Shown in pieces: positions 25,104 to 33,058 of a stretch of DNA of 50,385 bases; the stretch's first letter is position 1; each line of letters begins with the position of its first letter. The notes under the pieces were generated by a model. The model saw nothing but the letters and a program-made list of their open reading frames with translations. It ran no database searches and was not told where the DNA came from. Position numbers and translations under genes: made by a program. The stretch is from Deltaproteobacteria bacterium (GTDB lineage: Bacteria; Desulfobacterota; Desulfobulbia; Desulfobulbales; SURF-16): contig JACRCD010000051.1 in assembly GCA_016219175.1 (NCBI GenBank), positions 1 to 50,385 on the forward strand. The letters run 5' to 3'.

Positions 25104-26351
25104 TTAATGGCCGGTTTGTTTTATGGCCGGGATAATCTTGTTCAGCCCATAAAACAAAATAAACGGCATGGCGGCTACAGTCAAGGCGCCGCATAGCCCT
25201 TCCTTGAATGTTTCCAGGTTATGGGGAATAATGGGCAGCTGGTAGTGCATGTACCCGGAAAATGACAGGGAAAAGGCCTGTCCGCCGATCACCACGTTCC
25301 AGCGCATCATGAAGATCCCGTAAAGCACGAGAATCAGGGCGATAGCGGTACGATTGACGGTAGCCCTCGGCAGGAGAAGCAGGATCAGGGGAACCAGGTT
25401 GCCCAGCCCGTACTGCAGGACAAAAATATTGATGAAATCCTTGCCGTACATTATCGACCGTAATATATCCCATGACTTCATGGCCGTATATCCCCGGAAG
25501 ATAAGATCAAGCAACTCCAGTGAAATCGCGGCGAGCAGAAAACCGAGCAGGTAGCGGGCCGCCTTGTTGATCGTCTCTATCTGCACGCCTCCGGCAGCTG
25601 CTTGGCCTCCCGCTCCCTTGTTCCGGGCGGTGCGGAATTGGCTCCATTTCAGGATGCAGATATAGGTGAGCATGCACAGGGCAATACCCGAGACCACGGC
25701 TGACATGATAAAAATTACCGGCATGAGAGGGGACATCCACAGCGCGTTTGCCTTGACCGAGCCGAAAATGAAGCCGGCATAGCCGTGGAGAAAACAGGCC
25801 ACGGGTATGCCGGTTGCAGCAAGAATTTTGACAGCTTTTTTGTCCTTGGCCACGGCCGAGTCGCCGCTATCATGGGCCCCGAGGGTGAGCAGATTGTAGA
25901 GAAGGTGTTTGCCGGAGTTGACCAGCCCCGGCATGCCTCTTAGCGCATTCGCCTGTTCGACAAAATATTTCCGGTAGACAAACCAGATCTCGCTCAACAC
26001 GATCATGGCATAAGCGGAGAAAACGAAACCGAAGGCCGCGATGGCCGAGGTGAAATGGGGGGTCAACAGAGGGTTGATGGCCCGGAGCGGCTGCTGGAGA
26101 TGCAGGAGCAGCGGCATGGCCGCCACCGGCAGCAGGGCCAGGGAGAATACCAGGGAGAATCGGGCCATTTCTTTCAAGTCCTGCTGGCCGAAGACATGAT
26201 ACAGCGACGACAGGACAAAGGCGCCGGCAACGAGACCGGTCATATAAGGATACATGACGATCTGAATGGCCCAGTAGATGAACTCGTTCGGGTAGACAAA
26301 GAGTTCCTTGATCGTCCAGTCCAGGCCGTGCACCACCATTGGCTCACTCAT
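25104..26351 (-). CDS. NrfD/PsrC-type quinone-interacting membrane subunit
   Basis: 415 residues, about ten membrane helices, of the NrfD family. These subunits exchange electrons between the quinone pool and an attached FeS protein without carrying haem. Start ATG at 26351 has GAGGTAAAAG directly upstream and lies 3 nt after the FeS gene. Together with the FeS protein and the four-haem cytochrome upstream it forms a cytochrome-FeS-NrfD complex of the CISM type, which could link menaquinol to a periplasmic partner. No catalytic molybdoenzyme is encoded beside it, so the final donor or acceptor is unknown. Confidence 0.88.
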   Translation of the reverse strand: MSEPMVVHGLDWTIKELFVYPNEFIYWAIQIVMYPYMTGLVAGAFVLSSLYHVFGQQDLKEMARFSLVFSLALLPVAAMPLLLHLQQPLRAINPLLTPHFTSAIAAFGFVFSAYAMIVLSEIWFVYRKYFVEQANALRGMPGLVNSGKHLLYNLLTLGAHDSGDSAVAKDKKAVKILAATGIPVACFLHGYAGFIFGSVKANALWMSPLMPVIFIMSAVVSGIALCMLTYICILKWSQFRTARNKGAGGQAAAGGVQIETINKAARYLLGFLLAAISLELLDLIFRGYTAMKSWDILRSIMYGKDFINIFVLQYGLGNLVPLILLLLPRATVNRTAIALILVLYGIFMMRWNVVIGGQAFSLSFSGYMHYQLPIIPHNLETFKEGLCGALTVAAMPFILFYGLNKIIPAIKQTGH

Positions 26352-26354
26352 CTT

Positions 26355-27125
26355 TTACCTCACTGCCTCATCAAGGCCGATATAGAAAACCTGGGGTTTT
26401 GTGCCGTATTCGTCCTTCAGCACCGCCACCCTTTCCGTCATGATCCGGCGGGTCACCGGGTCGGCCGGATCATGCAGGTTGCCAAGCTGGCGGGCGCCAA
26501 AGGGACAGGCCTGCTCGCAGGCCGTTTTCAGGCCCATACTGATGCGGTGGTAGCAGAAATTGCACTTTTCAGCCACCTTATGGACAGGATGGAAGAAGCG
26601 GACCCCATAGGGGCAGGCCATGATGCAGTATCCGCAACCGATGCACCACGAGCGGTCAACCAGGACAACGCCGTCCAGGGTCTGGTAGGTCGCCCCCACG
26701 GGACAGACCTGTACGCAGGGGGGATTGTCGCACTGGTTGCAGAGCTTGGGCACAAAAAACGCTTTGCTTATTTCCCCGGGCTTGATGTCGCGGCCGTCGA
26801 TCCTGCCGTCGATAAAACCGTCCCGGCCGCCCAGGGGGGAATCGATATGGGTCGCTCCGTCTGCGGTGACGACATAGCGTTCCACCCATGTCCTGGTTAT
26901 TGGCGCGTCGTAAGGGACTTCATTTTCTATTTTGCAGGCTTTGACGCAAAAACCGCAGCCCACGCATTTCTGGGTATCAACCAGAAATATCCAGCGGATA
27001 CTTGCATCCCCCGTGGCGGCCTTTACCTCGGCAGGGCTGAGAAATTTGAGACGGCTCAAGGGAATGGCCGCGGCAAGGGTACCGGCAGCCGCGGCTTTGA
27101 TGAAACGGCGGCGGGATTGTTTCAT
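26355..27125 (-). CDS. Tat-exported 4x[4Fe-4S] ferredoxin subunit
   Basis: 256 residues. A twin-arginine signal (QSRRRFIKAAAAG) targets it to the periplasm. Four cluster motifs follow: CVGCGFCVKACK, CNQCDNPPCVQVCP, CIGCGYCIMACP and CNFCYHR...CEQACP. This is the DsrO/HmcB/PsrB pattern. It should carry electrons between the NrfD subunit and the cytochrome. The ATG overlaps the cytochrome stop (ATGA), and NrfD follows after 3 nt, so the three genes are translationally coupled. Confidence 0.92.
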   Translation of the reverse strand: MKQSRRRFIKAAAAGTLAAAIPLSRLKFLSPAEVKAATGDASIRWIFLVDTQKCVGCGFCVKACKIENEVPYDAPITRTWVERYVVTADGATHIDSPLGGRDGFIDGRIDGRDIKPGEISKAFFVPKLCNQCDNPPCVQVCPVGATYQTLDGVVLVDRSWCIGCGYCIMACPYGVRFFHPVHKVAEKCNFCYHRISMGLKTACEQACPFGARQLGNLHDPADPVTRRIMTERVAVLKDEYGTKPQVFYIGLDEAVR

Positions 27126-27595
27126 TTCATGCCCTCCAGATCGGGATTATGGGGATCGTGGCATTCCCGGCACTCCACTCCCGCATTATGGTTCTCCGGA
27201 TCAACGGCCGGCAGCACCGAGCGCTCACTGGTCGGATAGGGCAATGCCGCGTGACATCGCAGGCAGAGATCCCTGCTGGTATCAATGGTGATCCCCTCCG
27301 CCAGGTCCGGATGGCCGAGGGCGGCCCCATGACAGTTCTCGCATTGGATAACGGCATGCGGGGAGGCCATGTTGTGCCGGTAATTCTCGGAATGACATTT
27401 CGCGCAGCCCTTGTTGCCCTGGTATCTTGGCGGAAAGGCGCGCCACTCCTGAATATTGCCCAAACGGTGAAAACCGTAGGTGAAATTTCTGCCGTGCACG
27501 CCAAAGTCCGCGGGCACCAGGAAATATCTGACAGCAAGGAACAGGGCGACGGCAGCGAGGGCCAGCCACAGTGGCCGCAGCACATGGTTTTTCAT
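27122..27595 (-). CDS. Membrane-anchored four-haem cytochrome c
   Basis: 157 residues with an N-terminal membrane helix (about 8-27) and four CxxCH haem sites: CAKCH, CENCH, CLRCH and CRECH. Several additional His (HGRNF, HRLGN, HNMASPH, HPD) could be distal ligands, consistent with bis-His low-potential haems. It is the first gene of the cytochrome-FeS-NrfD operon and overlaps the FeS gene by 4 nt. It probably passes electrons to or from periplasmic partners. It is shorter than class III tetrahaem complexes with NrfH-like anchors, and I do not assign a named family. Confidence 0.85.
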   Translation of the reverse strand: MKNHVLRPLWLALAAVALFLAVRYFLVPADFGVHGRNFTYGFHRLGNIQEWRAFPPRYQGNKGCAKCHSENYRHNMASPHAVIQCENCHGAALGHPDLAEGITIDTSRDLCLRCHAALPYPTSERSVLPAVDPENHNAGVECRECHDPHNPDLEGMK

Positions 27596-27622
27596 AAAGC
27601 CAACCTCTTGTTTACTGCGCCA

Positions 27623-28333
27623 TCAATAGTTACCAACCGGAATGATGTACAGTGGTTCCGCGTCATCCGGCAGCCTGAGGAGGGTGGCGACCTCATTATC
27701 GGAAAATGCCGCGACAGGGACTGCTCCCAGGCCCAGAGCGGTTGCCTCAAGGCAGATATTCTGGGCCGTATGCCCGATTTCCATGTGAACATAGCGGATT
27801 CCTCTGTCCCCGTATTTCCGGGTGGTCCGCTGATAGGCCGCGGTCAAGATGATATCGATGGCGGCCTGTCGCACTGCCGACTGGTTCAAGGCCGCGCCGG
27901 CCAGCCGTTCCCGGATATCTCCCTCGCCGGTGATGATCAGTTCGTGCCGCCGCGGGTCATAACGGTAGGTTCCGGCGGGAAGATCCCGGACGTTACCGGC
28001 CGCCACATAGACATCGACAGGGTAGAGGGCGCCTGCCGAGGGAGCGGTGCGACGGTCCGGTTCCGCGGTTACCCCCTGGGCGGCCCACAGCAGCTGGGCC
28101 ATCTCTTCCATGGTCAGCGGCGACCCGGTAAAATTCCGCACGGAACGCCTTTTGGCAAGGCATTCCTCGAGAGAAACATCCCCGGAATATTTCGGTTGGG
28201 GCAGCTTTATCCTCATTTCCTTTTCCCCACTCCTGTCAGGCGGTGCAAAGTCTTTTGTCCGGCCGTCATGGGAGCAGGACAACGTCTGGATGAGCAACAA
28301 CAGTGACAGCAGCTTCATAAAGATATGTTGCAT
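27623..28333 (-). CDS. SagB/ThcOx-type nitroreductase lipoprotein
   Basis: 236 residues. The N-terminus (LLSLLLLIQTLSCSH) is a lipoprotein signal with a Cys lipobox, so the enzyme is placed in the envelope. The rest is the SagB-like nitroreductase fold: 'SLEECLAKRRSVRNF', 'LLWAAQGVT...RTAPSAGALYPVDVYV', 'GDRGIRYVHMEIGHTAQNICLEATALGLGAVPVAAF' and 'LYIIPVGNY'. SagB-type enzymes oxidise azoles in peptide toxins, but stand-alone exported versions are common in anaerobes with no known substrate. The exact start is uncertain (28333 or 28318; no strong ribosome site). Confidence 0.82.
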   Translation of the reverse strand: MQHIFMKLLSLLLLIQTLSCSHDGRTKDFAPPDRSGEKEMRIKLPQPKYSGDVSLEECLAKRRSVRNFTGSPLTMEEMAQLLWAAQGVTAEPDRRTAPSAGALYPVDVYVAAGNVRDLPAGTYRYDPRRHELIITGEGDIRERLAGAALNQSAVRQAAIDIILTAAYQRTTRKYGDRGIRYVHMEIGHTAQNICLEATALGLGAVPVAAFSDNEVATLLRLPDDAEPLYIIPVGNY

Positions 28334-28388
28334 GGTAGCATCCGGTTCGGGCAGAGGCATCATGCAATCAGTTTGCCTGAGGCGCGAT

Positions 28389-28937
28389 CTATTTGTCAAG
28401 AATCTCTTCGATTATCGTGTCATCCTGTTTTGCCGGTTTCATTTCCTGGCCGGAGCTGTCTGGCTGATCTCCCAGGCTTTCCATTTCTCCCGGGCTATCC
28501 CCTGTTCGTTCAATTTTCTTTTCCTTGGCGTGACTCGATTCCGGCTCCGGTTTGGCGACATGTTCTTCCTGAACCGCCTCCTGCTGCCGGGCGGGTTCTT
28601 CTTCCTCCGCATCCGGCACGGCAGGCGGAATCGGTTCCTCCGGCGGTTCGTCCAGGCAGGTAAAAAACAAGTCTAATGTTACCATGGGAACACCGGCTAC
28701 AGTCTTAGGCAAGAAGACATTTTTTACGAATTTGAAATGTTTGTTTTGTCTCTTGCAGAATTCTTCACCGTTTTCTATCGCATCATCGCGCATGTCATGT
28801 GAAACTCCGAGGGCCGTAATTTTATAGACATGTTTGCCTTTCGGATCCGCCAGTTTGAGTTCTACCACCGTGCTGGCGCAGCTCGTAATGGTTATTGCCG
28901 TAACAACAAGCAATGCGAAATAAAGGATTCTGTTCAT
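28389..28937 (-). CDS. Hypothetical lipoprotein with acidic tail
   Basis: 182 residues. Signal plus lipobox (ITITSCAS, Cys at about 20) indicates a lipoprotein. A small folded region (about 22-95) with 'VYKITALGVSHDMRDDAIENGEEFCKRQNKHFKFVK' precedes a long Glu/Pro-rich disordered tail. I do not recognise a family. GGGAGG precedes the ATG. It lies 56 bp upstream of the SagB-like start on the same strand; cotranscription is possible. Confidence 0.65.
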   Translation of the reverse strand: MNRILYFALLVVTAITITSCASTVVELKLADPKGKHVYKITALGVSHDMRDDAIENGEEFCKRQNKHFKFVKNVFLPKTVAGVPMVTLDLFFTCLDEPPEEPIPPAVPDAEEEEPARQQEAVQEEHVAKPEPESSHAKEKKIERTGDSPGEMESLGDQPDSSGQEMKPAKQDDTIIEEILDK

Positions 28938-28989
28938 GGGAGGTGGGGAAATTATGATGAAAAAGAAGGATGACCGGGGAATTCCGCTC

Positions 28990-29286
28990 CTAATGAATTA
29001 TGTTCCCGGCGCGGAGTATACCGATAACACCGATGAGTACCCAAAATATATTGAGCAGGGTGTAAGCCTTGTCTTTCTTGAGAAGCGAGCACCATGAAAG
29101 TATGACCGCATCGATGGTGTTAAAGATCCATACCAGCATGAAAGGGCTGCCGGGACCGAGCCAGCTCACCAGGCTGAAGCTGAAGATCCGCATCAGCACG
29201 CCAGTCATCTCTATAGCCCGGATGTACTTAAATACCAGGTCGTTCAGTGATTGAATCCGCATTGTCAGTTTTCTTGGTTGCTCCAT
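28990..29286 (-). CDS. Hypothetical three-helix membrane protein
   Basis: 98 residues with hydrophobic segments at about 25-43, 47-65 and 75-95. 'GPGSPFMLVWIFNTIDAVILSWCSLLKKDKAYTLLNIFWVLIGVIGI' resembles small CBU_0592-like membrane proteins, but the match is only by general pattern. Start ATG 29286 or the in-frame ATG at residue 9; no strong ribosome site at either. Same strand as the lipoprotein, separated by 52 bp. Confidence 0.55.
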   Translation of the reverse strand: MEQPRKLTMRIQSLNDLVFKYIRAIEMTGVLMRIFSFSLVSWLGPGSPFMLVWIFNTIDAVILSWCSLLKKDKAYTLLNIFWVLIGVIGILRAGNIIH

Positions 29287-29336
29287 AACAACTCTGAAGA
29301 AGTAATTCCACTTTGCAAATAAGTTGGCGTCATCAT

Positions 29337-29408
29337 GTCACTCCCGCGAAAGCGGGAATGCAGAAAAATCAAGGGATTCCGGTTCGCGCTTTGCTTGCCG
29401 GAAATGAC
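29337..29408. repeat. GCGGGAAT-type interspersed palindrome
   Basis: A strong small hairpin (CTCCCGCGAAAGCGGGAAT) within a longer imperfect inverted repeat that ends in ATTCCGG...CCGGAAATGAC. This GTCATTCCCGCGAAAGCGGGAATCC type of sequence is a common interspersed repeat in proteobacterial genomes. No coding role is seen. Confidence 0.6.
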
Positions 29409-29837
29409 GTCTTGGTTGCATGTTCGAGTACGTCATTTTGATGGGATCAACACTACAATAAAACTAGGTTTTTTTGTAGATTTTTTATCCTCATCCTTCA
29501 ACACGGCAAACGGGCTCGTCAATCTTGTTTTTTCTTATTGTGATGGACTCGTAATTAGTCGTCAACCCGGGCCCCCCTACGTAAGGATAAACCGTGCCGG
29601 GTTTCTGTTTCCCTGAGGCGACAATAAGCCAGTTCCTGTTATTTAACTCATTGAAAAAAAAGATTTATTTATGTCTCAAAAGAGAGACTTTCCGCGTCGT
29701 GAGCGTCTTTGCGCCCCTGTTGCCGCGGCTGGAATACGAATATTCTCGAAAGGGTGAAAAAAACGTAAACAGGCCAGGCCCTTGTCCTGCGGCCGATTCA
29801 CGCCCTAAACAGAAAAAAAGTTAAAGTGATCAAGCTT

Positions 29838-30016
29838 GATGAACTCGTAAAAAGTCGGCGACAAAGCCCGGATGGTTAAGAAACAAAATTCGATATACAA
29901 GGCGTAGTGTATTTTTGAGAGTGAGGCTATACATGTGGTATGCCGAACGAACAAAAATGCGCTACAACGCAGTAGATCGGATTTATGCCCTTCAGGGTAT
30001 TTTTTACGACGCCATC
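29838..30016. repeat. MITE-like dispersed repeat, copy 2
   Basis: A complete 179-bp copy of the element at 1-160: GATGaaCTCGTAAAAA at the left, TTTTTACGAcgCCATC at the right. AAGCTT flanks both ends (29832-29837 and 30015-30022 region), which would fit a 6-bp target duplication, although AAGCTT is itself palindromic and could belong to the inverted ends. It carries an extra 16-nt hairpin (ATGCCCTTCAGGGTAT) missing from copy 1. Confidence 0.75.
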
Positions 30017-30136
30017 AAGCTTGGTATGTAATTTGCTGTTGGTCAGGGGCAAGCCGTCGGCTTTTGGGGGTATCTGGTTATTTTTGTTAAGAAGAGGTTA
30101 ATGCTACTATTATCATCCTTTGGAGAGGGGATCAAC

Positions 30137-30514
30137 ATGAAGAAAATTATTGGATCACTATGTATCGGAACATTGCTTGCCACAGGCAGTGTTTTTGCCG
30201 CTGGCCCATCCGCCGAAGTCGAGAACGGCGATTTCCTGCCGGAGGAAAGGGTTCAAGGGCATGCGGACCGTGTAAGCACCGGACTGACGTTGTATAACGG
30301 TATCTGGGATGAAATGAGTGGTTCGGAGCAGAGAAGGAATTCGCTTTATGCGGAAGATGATCATGGCATGTCAAACGGCAACAAGTGGCGGGAACGCATT
30401 CAGGACAGTGATCCGGAGCAACCGGCAGTCCCGGTTCCGGGCACCCTGTTGCTGCTGGGTTCGGGAGTAGCCGGGCTTTTTGTCATGCGCCGCGGCATCA
30501 TGCGCAGGGGATAA
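30137..30514 (+). CDS. PEP-CTERM-like exported protein
   Basis: 125 residues. Signal peptide (residues 1-21, cleavage near VFA-AGP), a short polar middle rich in Asp/Glu/Asn, then a C-terminal sorting tag: 'VPVPGTLLLLGSGVAGLFVMRR' with one helix and a basic tail. The usual motif is VPEPAT; here the central E-P-A is V-P-G, a divergent version. PEP-CTERM proteins are cut by exosortase and often linked to extracellular polymer; no exosortase gene lies in this window. GGAGAGGGG stands upstream of the chosen ATG. Confidence 0.75.
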   Translation: MKKIIGSLCIGTLLATGSVFAAGPSAEVENGDFLPEERVQGHADRVSTGLTLYNGIWDEMSGSEQRRNSLYAEDDHGMSNGNKWRERIQDSDPEQPAVPVPGTLLLLGSGVAGLFVMRRGIMRRG

Positions 30515-30952
30515 GCGCCGTCACATCCTTCACCCTGCTCCGGGGCGGGAATCATGTTGTGTGCCGCATGACAACGTATCTGTCCTGATACCTGAATCAG
30601 TGCCGCTCCCGCTCCACTCTGTAATCCCGTCATGGCCGCGGTCAGAAAAACCGTGGCCCCTTCCTTTGCATTTTCTGCTGCTATCTTGACGACTTTTCTC
30701 CGTATTTCACCTGGGGATTTGCGGGAAAATACCCCTCGCCATTTTCCCGGAAAGTTATTGCCCTCCGGCGCATGGCGGCGGTTCCCGCTCGTTGTTCCCG
30801 GACAGGAAAAGGCGCATTGGCGGAAAAAAAGAAAAATTTCTTCATGTGATGCTTATAATACTGCTAAACTGGGTACATAATTAGAGAGCCGGTTTCCGCG
30901 GGGGCAAAAAAGCCCGCCGCGGATGATTGAGCAAGATCCGCCCTGACAGGAG
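30515..30952. other. Intergenic region, nothing identified
   Basis: About 440 bp between the PEP-CTERM-like gene and the cNMP-binding protein. I see no ORF with a ribosome site, no repeat shared with the rest of the window and no clear RNA structure. The promoter of the downstream gene should lie in the AT-richer last 120 bp. Confidence 0.4.
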
Positions 30953-32074
30953 ATGCAAAGTCGGATGGGAAACCTTCTGGAAGCACATTTTAAAATCATT
31001 AATGCTAAGGATTGTCCCTTGTATGCCGAGGGGCAGGAATTTTATATTTCCGGGGTCGCCTTGCATCCTCCGGCGGGCAAGCCGGCCTGCCTCTTTCTGG
31101 CGCGGGAGATCATCCAGATAGTTGTGGAAAAAATGGGACCGGATTCCAGCCGGGATCCATGGGAAAGGAAAGATAAGAAAGAGTTCAACTGCTGCGGCTG
31201 TACCGGTCTGATCAAATTCGCCCATGTTGAGGAAAAAAAATTCTATACCTCGCAGATGCGCATGCTGGCCGCGGCGGAAAATCGTCGGCAGTCGCGGAAA
31301 ATGGGTTCACTGCTGAACATGATGAACGCCTTTTCCTTTTTTCAGACCCTTGACGAAGAGAGTCTCAAGGATATTTTCTCCTGTCTTACCATGAAGGATT
31401 TCGCAGTCGACGAGATGGTCCTGCGCCGCGGCAGCCCCGGCAAGTATCTTTATTTTATCGTTTCGGGCAGAGTGGCTGTGCTCGATGATGATAATGTCAC
31501 AATCGCCCTTCTCGGACGGGGTGAGATTTTCGGCGAGATGAGCCTGTTCAGCGGCCAGCCTGTCTGCGCTTCAATCATGGCCGTTGATCCGGCAAGAATC
31601 CTGATGTTAAGCGGCAAGGATTTAAGCCAGATTCTGATCAAGTATCCCTTTCTGCAGATGGCCTTTACCCGCCTGCTGATTCAGCGGTTGGCCGTTAGCA
31701 ATGTCAGTAAAGCGGAAACGATGTCCCTGGCTTTTACCGGGCAGTTGACGGAGATTCCCCCTTCGGAATTGTTCCAGATGCTTAATGAAAATGTGAAAAC
31801 AGGGGTTGTTGAACTTGACCTTGCCGATGGACCTGCCTCGGTTGCCTTCAGGGAAGGGGAGATCGTGCGGGTGCGTTACCGGGAACTGGCAGGGGAGAAG
31901 GCGTTCTATGAGATTCTTAAGGCGCAGCAGGGCCGCTTCAAGTTTTCATCATCGATCTCTGTCAAGGAGATGGAGGCGCCGCCTGTTGCCGCTTTTATGA
32001 AATTGCTCATGGACGGTTTACGGAAAATCGACGAGGAATCTTATCCGGATGGGCATCCGCCGGAGGACGAATGA
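30953..32074 (+). CDS. TIGR04076-like / cNMP-binding / DUF4388 fusion protein
   Basis: 373 residues in three parts. Residues about 5-95 resemble the TIGR04076-type small domain ('KIINAKDCPLYAEGQEFYISG', later Cys-rich NCCGCTG). Residues about 125-235 are a CRP-like cyclic-nucleotide-binding domain ('FAVDEMVLRRGSPGKYLYFIVSGRVAVL', 'GRGEIFGEMSLFSG'). Residues about 240-350 match DUF4388 ('FTGQLTEIPPSELFQMLNENVKTGVVEL'). It has no HTH, so it is not a transcription factor; it more likely senses a nucleotide and signals through protein contacts. The start is uncertain: ATG 30953 or ATG 30965. A good terminator follows. Confidence 0.78.
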   Translation: MQSRMGNLLEAHFKIINAKDCPLYAEGQEFYISGVALHPPAGKPACLFLAREIIQIVVEKMGPDSSRDPWERKDKKEFNCCGCTGLIKFAHVEEKKFYTSQMRMLAAAENRRQSRKMGSLLNMMNAFSFFQTLDEESLKDIFSCLTMKDFAVDEMVLRRGSPGKYLYFIVSGRVAVLDDDNVTIALLGRGEIFGEMSLFSGQPVCASIMAVDPARILMLSGKDLSQILIKYPFLQMAFTRLLIQRLAVSNVSKAETMSLAFTGQLTEIPPSELFQMLNENVKTGVVELDLADGPASVAFREGEIVRVRYRELAGEKAFYEILKAQQGRFKFSSSISVKEMEAPPVAAFMKLLMDGLRKIDEESYPDGHPPEDE

Positions 32075-32093
32075 GAGATCGTCCCCAGGCAGG

Positions 32094-32120
32094 GAAGGGG
32101 GCGGCCCCCCTTCTCTTTTG
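32094..32120 (+). terminator. Rho-independent terminator
   Basis: GAAGGGGG and CCCCCTTC pair around a 4-nt loop, followed by TCTTTTGTT, 20 bp after the stop of the cNMP-binding gene. It lies between convergent genes and may also end the small heat-shock operon, since the stop of the hsp20 gene at 32121 is directly beside it. Confidence 0.6.
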
Positions 32121-32507
32121 TTAATCACCTTTGACCGTGACCTGACATGGTTTGACAGATGCGGATTTTGGCAGATGCAGGCGAAGCACACCCTGTTTGA
32201 ATTCCGCGTTTGTTTTTTCAACGTCGATGCCTTTCGGCAGGGTAAAAACCCGCCGGTAGTCCGTGGAGTCGAACTCCTTCCTCTGGGGTGTCCCCGCAAA
32301 AGTGCTGGTGTAAGAGCCTTCAATGGTCAGGGTGTTGTTCTCAAGGTTAATTGCCAGATCTTCCTTGGCCAAGCCCGGCATATCCGCAACCAGAAGAATT
32401 TCATCATCATTGACAAAGATATCCACATCAGGCGCCGTTGTCTGTCCCGGTTTGAAAACTTCCGGTGATTCCTGTTCCGGTTTTCCCATTTCACGTTCCG
32501 TGCTCAT
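32121..32507 (-). CDS. Hsp20/alpha-crystallin-family chaperone
   Basis: 128 residues. The alpha-crystallin domain is clear: 'PDVDIFVNDDEILLVADMPGLAKEDLAINLENNTLTIEG', then 'YRRVFTLPKGIDVEKTNAEFKQGVLRLHLPKS' (the GVLxLxLPK box). ATG at 32507 has GGGAGG 7 nt upstream. These proteins bind unfolding proteins without ATP and form oligomers. It begins 13 bp downstream of a second hsp20 gene; the two differ substantially, so they may form mixed oligomers. Confidence 0.93.
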   Translation of the reverse strand: MSTEREMGKPEQESPEVFKPGQTTAPDVDIFVNDDEILLVADMPGLAKEDLAINLENNTLTIEGSYTSTFAGTPQRKEFDSTDYRRVFTLPKGIDVEKTNAEFKQGVLRLHLPKSASVKPCQVTVKGD

Positions 32508-32520
32508 TTCAGACCTCCCG

Positions 32521-32964
32521 TTATGCTGCCTGCACAACAATTTTTTTCGGTTTTGCTGCCTGGGCCTTGACGATTTTCACCGTCAGTATGCCGTTTTTCA
32601 AGGTGGCGGAGGTTTTTTCCGTATCGATTTCCACAGGCAGGGTGAAGCTTCTGGAGAAGGAATTAACCTTGCGTTCCTGACGCAGAATGGCGTAGCCTTC
32701 CGGCGTGTCCGATTTGCGTTCACCTTTTATGGTCAGCAGATTGTTGTGGAGTTTAATGTTTATTTCATCCTCATTAACCCCGGGAATTTCGCAGTAGACC
32801 AGGATGTTGTCCCCGTCGTCAAAAAAATTTGTTTTCGGCCATGACCCGGCGGTGGGATAGCCACCCCGGCCGCTTTCAAAATCCTCGAAAAGCCGGTTCA
32901 TTTGATTCCTGAGCAAGCCCATGTTGCCAAAAATTCTGTCAATATCATTAAGGTTTCTAAACAT
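32521..32964 (-). CDS. Hsp20/alpha-crystallin-family chaperone (first of pair)
   Basis: 147 residues: 'MFRNLNDIDRIFGNMGLLRNQMNRLFEDFE' is a typical N-terminal arm, then 'NILVYCEIPGVNEDEINIKLHNNLLTIKGER', 'FSRSFTLPVEIDTEKTSATLKNGILTVKIVK' (GILxVxI, slightly different from GVLxLxL) and a basic tail. GGAGGATAAATC precedes the ATG. It is the first gene of a two-gene sHSP operon. A stem-loop lies 64-94 bp upstream of the start, possibly relevant to heat control. Confidence 0.93.
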   Translation of the reverse strand: MFRNLNDIDRIFGNMGLLRNQMNRLFEDFESGRGGYPTAGSWPKTNFFDDGDNILVYCEIPGVNEDEINIKLHNNLLTIKGERKSDTPEGYAILRQERKVNSFSRSFTLPVEIDTEKTSATLKNGILTVKIVKAQAAKPKKIVVQAA

Positions 32965-33027
32965 GATTTATCCTCCTTTTCGCATCGGCTTTTTGATCGG
33001 TTTTTCGCAATTTGTCGTTCATGCCAT

Positions 33028-33058
33028 TCCCTCATGACTGCAAAACAGCTGTGAGGGA
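33028..33058 (-). promoter_or_regulatory. Leader hairpin upstream of the hsp20 operon
   Basis: TCCCTCA and TGAGGGA pair (7 bp) outside a smaller CTG-TTTTG-CAG stem. A TTGACA hexamer stands further upstream (about 33137-33142, minus strand), so this structure would fall in the transcript leader. It does not match the CIRCE consensus. It could act as an operator or in mRNA stability; this is not shown. Confidence 0.35.

Larger units (their letters stand above)
29287..30136. other. Repeat-rich intergenic region
   Basis: About 850 bp without a convincing gene. It holds a GTCACTCCCGCGAAAGCGGGAAT-type palindrome (29337-29408), a T/A-rich stretch, and copy 2 of the MITE-like element (29838-30016). 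Open frames in this stretch look random: no ribosome sites and low-complexity or codon use unlike the neighbours. Confidence 0.6.

Noticed and set aside
25095-25115. Terminator after the NrfD gene (CCGGC-loop-GCCGG)
   Set aside because: The stem includes the stop codon and the nearest T-run is about 30 nt further, so it is not a standard rho-independent terminator.
29335-29824. Two short open frames in the repeat-rich gap
   Set aside because: They begin in or next to an interspersed palindrome, lack ribosome sites and have no recognisable sequence.
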